Shown here: positions 56,654 to 64,000 of the stretch, piece after piece
How positions within the stretch are numbered: position 1 is the first letter of the stretch
How the letters are laid out: every line of letters begins with the position of its first letter
NCBI RefSeq assembly: GCF_000708675.1
Contig: NZ_JELR01000002.1
Location: 124,001-188,000, forward strand
Direction: 5' to 3'
DNA length: 64,000 nucleotides
DNA from: Microbulbifer sp. HZ11
GTDB lineage: Bacteria; Pseudomonadota; Gammaproteobacteria; Pseudomonadales; Cellvibrionaceae
The notes under the pieces: generated by a model
What the model saw: the letters and a program-made list of their open reading frames with translations, nothing else
Databases searched by the model: none
Told to the model about the DNA's origin: nothing
Made by a program: the position numbers and the translations under genes

Positions 56654-56992
56654 AACCAAGTCCTTTCAAGTTTATGCAGCAGCTTCCAGGAATTAAAAAT
56701 GTATCCCATTGAAAACCGGATGATTATTTACAAGAAGTACCTCACCGGAGAAAACTCAACCAAAATTGAGTGAACCCATATTAAAAAAAACACATTAACC
56801 TCTCGTTTCATATCCATATTAAATTCCACTAACCACCGAGGACTCTTGTTTTTTAAATTATTAAAAACTGCCTATAGACGAAAAATATACAGAAAGGCGA
56901 CATTAATTTTTTAATTAAAAAAAATTACACAGACAAGAAAAGATAATTAAAAATTCTCGCATAAATCCTCTACAACTTCTTAACAAAAAACA
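56654..56992. promoter_or_regulatory. AT-rich promoter region upstream of the beta-helix gene
   Basis: About 340 bp, far more AT-rich than the rest of the window, with many A and T runs and the small stem ACTCAA/TTGAGT (~56755-56772). No gene or clear sigma-70 promoter can be named. It separates the receptor/lipoprotein operon from the next beta-helix gene and probably carries that gene's promoter; H-NS-like silencing is possible. Confidence 0.45.
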
Positions 56993-57024
56993 CCCAAAAA
57001 AAAGGCCGGATCAAATCCGGCCTT
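56993..57024 (-). terminator. Terminator of the lipoprotein gene
   Basis: AAGGCCGGAT/ATCCGGCCTT, a perfect 10 bp stem with a 3-base loop (57002-57024), followed by a run of T on the minus strand, 18 bp past the stop codon. Confidence 0.9.
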
Positions 57025-57041
57025 CTAGAGCGCTATAAAAT

Positions 57042-60000
57042 CTACAATCTTTCATCCGCAACGGTTTCACCAGCATTGATCGGAATAAAGTAATCCACCA
57101 CACCGAAATAGTTGCTATCGGTGATAAACTCCTTATCCACGGTCAGCGAGGAGGAATAATCCAACGGCGCCCGCCCCTGGTTGATCAAATCAGTCGCAGG
57201 AAATCTACTTCCCCACTCGGTAAACACAAGCCCCTTGCTAGATTCGAAAGAACTTTCGTTGTAGTACGTACCCACCGTCCAATCCAGCTCATAAATATCG
57301 GAGCTTGCCTGGCTCGGGCTGGCAATGGTCGCAGAGTTACTGGCGTTGCCCGACATATTAACGATATCGCGGGTAACAAAGCTTTGCCGGACCGCGCTGG
57401 CAAATGTAGTGTTATCGGACAAGACACTGCACCCAAGCGCCAACTGCTTGAACGCGATTTCTTTGCCCACCAGGGGCTGGGTGCTTGCATCGGTTTTTAT
57501 ACAGTAATCCACTCGCTCGCCATAGCCCGGCTCATAGGGATTCGGCTCCCGGCCTTCGATGGTAAAGTGGCTGTAACTGCTTCCGACCACGCTGTTGTAA
57601 AGGAACAGTCCGGAGCCGCTGGCGAGTTCGATGGCAGCACTGTAGGCATCTGGAAAATCCCGCGGGTCCCACTCGGACACCTGTAGTGTCATATTGGCAA
57701 TGGTCGGCATGGAGCGCGGCAGGTCGTTCTCGTGCCCGGGCGCGCCATTCAGCCCCTGAACTACGGGGTAGAACCAGGTACTGCCATCACTGTCCTGTAC
57801 CAGTGCCTCGTACTCCGGTATATCGTCGTCATCGTCCTGCTCCAGGCGCCAGTCCAGCCACAGGTCCTGCATGGTGCCCTGGTAGCCGTGGTTCCAGCGG
57901 ATATGACTGCCCCAGGCCGGTTCTGGATCATCTATATACAGGTTGCGCAGATTGACCGCGCCGCCGTCGATATCAATGACCGGCGCACCGTAATTTTTTG
58001 CGGCGAGAAATTCCCAGTCGCCATCGTGATACAGGTTGTGGATCTCGCCGCGGCCGACGCTGTTCAACTGGATACGACCGCCGAGCATATGCAGGTTCTC
58101 GATCCGCAGATTTTTATGGCTGTTGTCGTAACCGCCGTGGTAGCCGTACTCGCCCTGGATATTGCACACGCGGGTGCCGGGCTCGGCTGTGGCGGCATCG
58201 GGGCACTGGTTGTTGCGACCGAAACCGTCGACGATCAGGCCATCCCAGGCAAGGATATCGACATCGGCCGGCTGCCCCGTTTCCAAGTCATGCTGCAAGT
58301 ACAACTGATCAATCACGCCGATCAGGTTTACCGGCCCCGCCGCATCCGTATCCCCTTCGACAAAGCTCTCTGCACCCACAATCTCGAGCGCTCCGCCGCG
58401 GGTAATATGCAGACCACCGCCGACAGACACCATCACGGTCGCGGAGGCTTCAATACCCAGCGTGGCCGGGTCCGCCTTCATGGCTTGCACCTGCGCCGGG
58501 TCGGTGAGTTCCAGATGGCCCTCGCCGATGCGCACCAGGCCATTGATCAGCCACAGGGTGGGCAGTGGATCGTAGGCCACGGAAAATTCGCGCTCCACCA
58601 ATTCGCCATCGACAAATACAGTGCGCTTGACCATATCCACAACCTGCCCGCCATTCTCCACGGCCAGCCTGTCGGCACCGGTATAAGCATTCAGCAGGAA
58701 ATCCTCGGTAATAGTGCCGCGCAGCCCGCAGACCTTGTACTGTGGAGAATAGAATCCCCAGGTCGTGCCGGTTTCGTCACGGATAGCAATTTCGTCCCCA
58801 AGATATTCATAGTCATCTTCCAGCACGCCCTTGAAGTCGCACTCCGCCGCCAGCAATACGCCGACGGAATCGCTCCAGCCCAGATACCAGTCGTCGATGG
58901 AATCCCGCACGGAGCCCATGAAATTCACGTTCGCGTTCAGGTAATTGGCAACCGCGCCGGCGAGGGTAAAGTCGATACTGGATTCGATGCCGGGAATATC
59001 GCTGCCACTCGGGACGAAGTTGCTGTCCAGCACTGCAGACACCTGATACACGCCGCTCAGCCCCTGGGTGCTGGCGGCGTAGTCCATTCCCGCTTCTTCG
59101 TCTTCTTCGGCAATGGTGGCACCGCAATCCAGCACCACGTTGTCGAAAAAGATTTCAGCCGGGTCACTGGTCTGCAGGCTGGCGGTGGCCGGGTCGTCGA
59201 TATCCAGGCAGGTGTTGAAGTCCGCCACCACCGAGTTGTACAGCAGCAGGCCGGAGCCCTGTTCCAGCAGTATGGCGGTATCCACCTGTTCTGCGCCTTT
59301 TACGGTGATATTCGCCATCACCGGGCGCGAGCGCGGTGCGGCATCGTGATCGTCGGCGTTATTGCGGCCGTGCAGGGCGTGGCCGACGCTTTCGGCTCCG
59401 GATTGCAGAATGGCGTACTGCAGGCTGCCGCGGTAGCCGGTGGCCCATTGCACCTGGTTGCCCACCACATCGGAGACCAACAGGTTGTCGATATTTACCG
59501 CACCGCCATTCAGTGACAGACCTGTGCTGGCAGAATCGGCAATGTCCAGGTAATTGATCTGACCCGCAGCGCTGACTTCATTCAGGGTCAGTGCCGGCTG
59601 GCCATTGCCGGCGTTCAGCACACGCAGGTAGTCGATTTCCACAAACTGCTGCTGCGCCAGCGCGCAGAGCTCGGCACTACTGCAGCTGTCTGCCAGGCCG
59701 TTGATGGTGATACCGCCCCAGCCCGCCTGTGCATCCAGCGCTTTTAACTCGATCGGGTCTGCGGCAGTGCCAGCGATGGTCAGGGCCACGCCGGGGTTTA
59801 CCGTCAGCGTTGCACCGGTAGCCACCTGAACGACGGAGGTGTGATCCAGAATGACTTTTTGCGGTCTGGCCAGTAATGCCTGTTGTTGTGCGGCGTCCAG
59901 TCCGCTGAAGCCTGTACCCAGGGTGACGTTTCCGCTCAGGCGCCACAACACCAGTTCGCCGTTGATATCGTTATCGAAATAGAGGTTATCGGTAATCCCA

Positions 60001-61412
60001 CCGGTCAGTTCGCATACGCGGTAATTACTGGTGCCGATACTGACGGTTTCCTCCAGCAATGCGCCGGCACCGTAACAGGGCGCGTAAACCAGACCCAGCT
60101 CGTAGCCGTAGACCTGGGTACTGCCGCTCAGTAGGGCCGCGTTGATACCGGAGATCTCGGTGTTGTCAATTTCCAGCCGGTTGGTGAGATCCGGATTCAA
60201 GGTGTAGAAATTTTCCGCGTTGGCCAGTACCTGGGCGGCATAGTCACTACCGTCGTCCGCAGCAGCGGTGGTTTCACTGCAATAAAAAGCGCTATTGGTA
60301 ATCGCAACACCGGTGTTGCCGTCGGCAATATCCAGGCAGGCGCCAAAGCCCTGCACCACCATATTGTCGATGCCGATTTTGCCGCCGCCGGCGAGCACCA
60401 GCGCGGCGCCGGCGTTGAGAGATTGATCCACCAGGGTGAGGCCGCTGATGGATACACCGCTGTCGCCGCTGCCACTGTTCTCGCCTTTAACCGCGGCGAG
60501 ATCGGACTGGTGGTGAATGATGCTGTTCACCACCTCGCCGCCAAAACCACTGTGCCAGTACAGCGCGTGGCCCTGGTTGCCCAGGGCTCTGAGCCTGTTA
60601 ATGCCCAGCGCTCCGCCATTCAGCTCCAGACCATTGGTCGCACTGTAAAAAACACCTTGGGGAGCAGAGGTCTGAACAAAATGCGGCGCATTGAGGGTGA
60701 TGGCCGCGGAGAGCCGCCCACCGCCACTCAGCTCACCGCCGGCTTCTGCCACGTAACCGTCAAAACCAGTTCCACGTGCCATGACACTTTCACGAGCTTC
60801 CTGTAGCGACAGCCCGCCGTAATAACCCCACTCACCCTGCACGTTGCAGAAATTGTCCGCACCACCGGTGGTGCCGCAGTCCGGGTGGTAGCCGATGCCG
60901 TTTACCACCACACCGCCCCACTCGCCACCGCCAGTATTGTTGTCGTCGATGGATTCAATATCCGGTGCGAAACTGCCATTGCGGTGCACCACCACCACGG
61001 TGCCCGGCATTGCATACACTTTTGACGCGTTGCCAACATAGTGGAGTGTATCTGCCTGCAGTTCCGCCAGAGTTGCGTAGCTCTTGCTCTCGCCGATTTC
61101 GTAGGTGCCGTCCAGCACCCACACCAGCGGCTCGAAATTGTGGCTGCTCTTGAGACGGACATCTACCTGCTGGCCGGCATCCGTGTTGAGCAGGCAAGCC
61201 TGGGTTTCCACGCCGTCGATCACTACCGGCTCTGTGGGGGTCCCCACTACACCACCGACACCCACCTCACACTGCTGCAGGCGGATCTCCAGGGAATCCT
61301 CCTGCGCGATATCGTCTGATATGTCCCCCTCACAGGCGGCGAGCAGCAGGGCGCTGGTGGCCAGCGCCAGCCCGCGGCACAGCGACGGGAATTTTGGTTT
61401 TACTGTAAACAT
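57042..61412 (-). CDS. Large lipoprotein with three beta-helix-like modules
   Basis: About 1456 residues from the ATG at 61412. Lipobox LLLAACEG makes it a lipoprotein, with an acidic DISDD after the cysteine. Three repeats of the module seen alone at 55397 can be followed by their signatures: GEWGGVVVNGIG, GWGGITINGLA, WDGLIVDGFGRN; then WHSGFGGEVVNS, WATGYRGSLQYA, WNHGYQGTMQDL; and APRSRPVMANITV, LPRSMPTIANMTL; SGLLLYNSVV and SGLFLYNSVV. Cysteines recur near the module starts (YRVCELTGGITDN, YKVCGLRGTITED). 70 bp downstream of a TonB receptor in the same orientation, so co-transcribed. A surface-exposed substrate-capturing partner is my inference; function is not known. Confidence 0.78.
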   Translation of the reverse strand: MFTVKPKFPSLCRGLALATSALLLAACEGDISDDIAQEDSLEIRLQQCEVGVGGVVGTPTEPVVIDGVETQACLLNTDAGQQVDVRLKSSHNFEPLVWVLDGTYEIGESKSYATLAELQADTLHYVGNASKVYAMPGTVVVVHRNGSFAPDIESIDDNNTGGGEWGGVVVNGIGYHPDCGTTGGADNFCNVQGEWGYYGGLSLQEARESVMARGTGFDGYVAEAGGELSGGGRLSAAITLNAPHFVQTSAPQGVFYSATNGLELNGGALGINRLRALGNQGHALYWHSGFGGEVVNSIIHHQSDLAAVKGENSGSGDSGVSISGLTLVDQSLNAGAALVLAGGGKIGIDNMVVQGFGACLDIADGNTGVAITNSAFYCSETTAAADDGSDYAAQVLANAENFYTLNPDLTNRLEIDNTEISGINAALLSGSTQVYGYELGLVYAPCYGAGALLEETVSIGTSNYRVCELTGGITDNLYFDNDINGELVLWRLSGNVTLGTGFSGLDAAQQQALLARPQKVILDHTSVVQVATGATLTVNPGVALTIAGTAADPIELKALDAQAGWGGITINGLADSCSSAELCALAQQQFVEIDYLRVLNAGNGQPALTLNEVSAAGQINYLDIADSASTGLSLNGGAVNIDNLLVSDVVGNQVQWATGYRGSLQYAILQSGAESVGHALHGRNNADDHDAAPRSRPVMANITVKGAEQVDTAILLEQGSGLLLYNSVVADFNTCLDIDDPATASLQTSDPAEIFFDNVVLDCGATIAEEDEEAGMDYAASTQGLSGVYQVSAVLDSNFVPSGSDIPGIESSIDFTLAGAVANYLNANVNFMGSVRDSIDDWYLGWSDSVGVLLAAECDFKGVLEDDYEYLGDEIAIRDETGTTWGFYSPQYKVCGLRGTITEDFLLNAYTGADRLAVENGGQVVDMVKRTVFVDGELVEREFSVAYDPLPTLWLINGLVRIGEGHLELTDPAQVQAMKADPATLGIEASATVMVSVGGGLHITRGGALEIVGAESFVEGDTDAAGPVNLIGVIDQLYLQHDLETGQPADVDILAWDGLIVDGFGRNNQCPDAATAEPGTRVCNIQGEYGYHGGYDNSHKNLRIENLHMLGGRIQLNSVGRGEIHNLYHDGDWEFLAAKNYGAPVIDIDGGAVNLRNLYIDDPEPAWGSHIRWNHGYQGTMQDLWLDWRLEQDDDDDIPEYEALVQDSDGSTWFYPVVQGLNGAPGHENDLPRSMPTIANMTLQVSEWDPRDFPDAYSAAIELASGSGLFLYNSVVGSSYSHFTIEGREPNPYEPGYGERVDYCIKTDASTQPLVGKEIAFKQLALGCSVLSDNTTFASAVRQSFVTRDIVNMSGNASNSATIASPSQASSDIYELDWTVGTYYNESSFESSKGLVFTEWGSRFPATDLINQGRAPLDYSSSLTVDKEFITDSNYFGVVDYFIPINAGETVADERL

Positions 61413-61482
61413 GGATTCACCCATTTATATCTGGTCTTGAAATACATTTGATCTTTTAACACTGGCCTATGAATTTTCTGGC

Positions 61483-64000
61483 TCAGAACTCGTAACTGGC
61501 AGAGAGCTTGAAGCGGCGCCCGGATTGGTAGCTCAGGTAGGGCACGTTGAACTTCACATATTCCAGGTTGCGCTCTTCATCCAGCAGGTTGTCTGCCGAG
61601 GCGGCAAGCGAGAGGCCATTCATAAAATTTTTCTTGTAGATCAGCCGCAGGTCACTGTAGGACTGCCGGTACACGTCACCCAAAAGAGCGGAGTTCGCCG
61701 TCGCACCGTTGGTAATGGCCAGTTCCTCCCCAGTCTGGTTAAACACCAGGGTCACTTCCTGGCCGCTGTCGACGTGGTCGTAGCCCAGTTGCAGGTTGGC
61801 GATATAGTCCGGCTGGCCCTGTAGCGGGCGGGTGACTTCGCGCACACCAACTCCAGAACCCTCGGTGACATCCACCGAGGACTCGATATGGGTGTAATTG
61901 AATTGCACAAACAGTTCGTGGCCGCGGTTGGGGCCGAGCACAAATTCCTTGCGCAGGTCCAGCTCCACCCCTTCCACTTCCGCCTGCTCGGCATTGTCGA
62001 AGGTGTAGTAGTCGTACACATTGCCAGTTTTGTCGAAGCGGTTTTCGATGGCGTTGGTGAGGTCTTTCTGGAACAGGGCGAGGGTGATGGACTCGGTATC
62101 CGACGGATACCACTCCAGACGCAGGTCGAGGTTTTCGATATCCGCCGGCTTCAGGTCCGGGTTGCCGGTGTAGACCTCCAGAGTTTCGATGTCGTTAAAC
62201 TTGCGCGGGAAAATCTCGAACACTTCCGGCCAGTTGACGGTTTCCGACCAGGCGGCGCGCAGCTGCCAGGCGTCGTTGAACATCCAGGTAAGGCCGAGGG
62301 ACGGGTTGGTGCGCTCCTTGTCCATCACATTGCGGAGTGGCTCCGGGGTGTAGGCGTATACCTCCCCTTCCAGAGTGAAGGTCTCTCTGCGTGCCCCCAG
62401 GTTGACCTTGAGTTTCTCGCGGATATTGGCCTCCACCAGTGCGTATTCCGCGGTGGTGCTGAGCTCGCTGAGGTAGTCGTCTCCTTCCCAGCCCACATCG
62501 TTTTCCGGCGGAATGCTGACGATGCCGATGGAGAGCAGCGTGCCACTCGAACCAATGGTGCCAAGGATGTTTTCGGACACAAAGTGCTTACGTGGATCGG
62601 GGATACCGCCGTCACCCACGGTGTAACCGCTTCCCTGGAGACGCCAGTTGTAGTTGGTGACATCGCCCTCCCGGTCCCGCTGCAGCGACTCCGCACCGGC
62701 CTTCAACAGCAGGGAGACGCCACTGATCTCGTCGATGGGCAACTCCAGATCCAGGCGGTAGCCTTCGTTGTCCTCCCGCATGGTTTCCCAGAGGTTGTAG
62801 TGGGCGGTCGGCTCATCGCTGAGTTGAAATGGCTGGATGAGTCGGCCTTCATAGGTGTACTGAGTGGCGTTGGGTCGGTCGTAGTCGGTGTTGGCGGTCA
62901 TGGCCTGCCACTTTACGCCGAGGTCCCCCAGATAGAGGGACCAGCCGCTGTCGGCGGAGATATCCAGACTGTGGGAGCCCCACAACTGATGACTGACCAG
63001 CTGTTCCTCGATCCAGTCGACCCGTTGACGCCAGAAAATATGTGCATCCGGAGAACTTTTCGCACCGCTGTCTTCACCGTTGCGCAGGCGTTCGGTGATT
63101 TCTCCTGTCGCATCGTAAATCTCGTATTTCGTTTCCAGCTCGCTGGAATTAGTGGTGTGGCGCAGGGCGATATTGTTGAGGCCCAGCTGGTGATTGTCGG
63201 CGATATCCCACTGCAGGTTCACCATGGCGCTGAGGTCGATCACATTGTTGGTGTCGAGGGTTTCCGCTTCGCTGTCGAGAAAGATCTTGTTTGCGTCGTT
63301 CTGGGTTCCCCTAAAGCGGGTGTTTTCCTTGGTGTTGCTGCTCCACTTGTTGGCGTAGCGCACCGCGCCGATCACACCCAGACGCTGCTCACCCAGCTCC
63401 CAGCTGTTGCCGCCGTTGAAGCTGACGCTGGTATCCGCCTGCGCCTCGCCGTAGACGATGGCATTGTGGGGAATGGACTCGCCCATGGCTTTAAAGAAGG
63501 CGGCATCGAAGCCGGCGTCGACACCGTTTTTGATATTCACGTACTGATCCACCGAGGGCTTGAGGATATCCGGCAGATCGCGGCTGCCGTCGTCCATGCC
63601 CAGCCAGTCCCTGTTGCCCTGGGTGCTGGACATCAGCAGGCCGTCACCGTGCATATCGCCGTGGCTGACGGAGGAGGAGATTTTAAAAAAGCCCTCATCG
63701 GGAATATCCCGGGTGCGCATGCTGATATGGCCGGCGGTTGCACCGAGAGGCACATCCGCGGTGGCGCTCTTCTGCAGGCTGAGGCCCTGCATGATGCCGG
63801 CGGGGAAGATATCGAACGGCAGATCGCGGCGCGCCGGGTCTGTACTCGGCAGGGTGGCGCCGTTCAGGTCGGTGGACTGGTAGCGGCCTTTCATACCGCG
63901 CACGATGGCAAAGCGGTCGTCTTCCATGGACACACCCACCACGCGCTTGAGCGCGCTGCTTACCATGGAATCGTCGAAGCGGGCGATCTGGGTGAAGTCG
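61483..64000 (-). CDS. TonB-dependent receptor (N-terminus beyond window)
   Basis: At least 839 residues in the window; the reading frame is open through the right edge (DFTQIARFDDSM...), so the signal peptide and first part of the plug are missing. Plug motifs FAIVRGMKGRYQSTDLNGAT, LPFDIFPAGIMQGLSLQKS and a long barrel ending GRRFKLSASYEF. Shares the RGMKGRYQS..LNGAT..P series and the C-terminal YQSGRR with the receptor at 51600, so the two are related. Imports a TonB-dependent substrate; the linked lipoprotein downstream is its probable partner. Whether it has an STN domain cannot be seen. Confidence 0.9.
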   Translation of the reverse strand, partial: DFTQIARFDDSMVSSALKRVVGVSMEDDRFAIVRGMKGRYQSTDLNGATLPSTDPARRDLPFDIFPAGIMQGLSLQKSATADVPLGATAGHISMRTRDIPDEGFFKISSSVSHGDMHGDGLLMSSTQGNRDWLGMDDGSRDLPDILKPSVDQYVNIKNGVDAGFDAAFFKAMGESIPHNAIVYGEAQADTSVSFNGGNSWELGEQRLGVIGAVRYANKWSSNTKENTRFRGTQNDANKIFLDSEAETLDTNNVIDLSAMVNLQWDIADNHQLGLNNIALRHTTNSSELETKYEIYDATGEITERLRNGEDSGAKSSPDAHIFWRQRVDWIEEQLVSHQLWGSHSLDISADSGWSLYLGDLGVKWQAMTANTDYDRPNATQYTYEGRLIQPFQLSDEPTAHYNLWETMREDNEGYRLDLELPIDEISGVSLLLKAGAESLQRDREGDVTNYNWRLQGSGYTVGDGGIPDPRKHFVSENILGTIGSSGTLLSIGIVSIPPENDVGWEGDDYLSELSTTAEYALVEANIREKLKVNLGARRETFTLEGEVYAYTPEPLRNVMDKERTNPSLGLTWMFNDAWQLRAAWSETVNWPEVFEIFPRKFNDIETLEVYTGNPDLKPADIENLDLRLEWYPSDTESITLALFQKDLTNAIENRFDKTGNVYDYYTFDNAEQAEVEGVELDLRKEFVLGPNRGHELFVQFNYTHIESSVDVTEGSGVGVREVTRPLQGQPDYIANLQLGYDHVDSGQEVTLVFNQTGEELAITNGATANSALLGDVYRQSYSDLRLIYKKNFMNGLSLAASADNLLDEERNLEYVKFNVPYLSYQSGRRFKLSASYEF

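Noticed and set aside
57732-59516. 594-codon open frame antisense to the large lipoprotein
   Set aside because: No family motif and no ribosome site; the sense strand encodes a lipobox and ordered repeat modules.

Overview
The window is chromosomal DNA of a marine, polysaccharide-degrading gammaproteobacterium, most likely order Cellvibrionales and perhaps Microbulbifer. The grounds are the gene orders shared with Pseudomonas (proA-nadD-rsfS-rlmH-mrdA-rodA-mltB-rlpA-dacA-ybeD-lipB-lipA and yhdP-rng-maf-mreDCB/gatCAB), a GH5 cellulase with a long polyserine linker, and large TonB-dependent receptors. No rRNA gene is present to fix the taxon, and I saw no tRNA, prophage, IS element or CRISPR array.

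Layout. 1-8.4 kb is an acetate-scavenging module: a DcaP-type porin (cut by the left edge) divergent from acs, followed by a CrbR/ErdR-type response regulator, a convergent CrbS/MxtR-type SSS-transporter/histidine kinase, and a small tandem DUF1540 protein. 8.5-10.6 kb is a secreted CBM2-linker-GH5 cellulase. 10.9-22.9 kb, all on the minus strand, is the lipoate, cell-wall elongation and septation cluster together with rlmH, rsfS, nadD and proA. 23-29.1 kb holds a DUF2339 membrane protein, a Lon-N-domain protein, a YpfJ-type metallopeptidase, ppiC and an unknown membrane protein. 29.2-41.8 kb is yhdP-rng-maf-mreDCB on the minus strand, divergent from gatCAB. 42.3-49.8 kb is a mixed stretch: a PA4642-like protein, cysZ, an RhlB-like helicase, doxX, a MATE exporter, a periplasmic M14-type protein, and a CDF transporter that lacks two membrane helices.

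50-64 kb is the accessory part: fecI/fecR-type sigma and anti-sigma genes, then two TonB-dependent receptors, each next to a secreted protein of one shared beta-helix-like family (one single-module exported protein and one three-module lipoprotein), plus a small exported orphan. This looks like an outer-membrane uptake or sensing locus with receptor/surface-protein pairs; the substrate is unknown.

Across the window run two families of intergenic repeats. Five copies of a ~100-160 bp element have stems that differ completely between copies yet remain self-complementary around conserved loop sequences. Two copies of another long inverted repeat each lie between convergent genes. Other items of interest are an mreC with no ATG/GTG/TTG at its conserved N-terminus (an ATT start or a homopolymer frameshift) and a TonB receptor whose signal peptide seems to need a CTG start.
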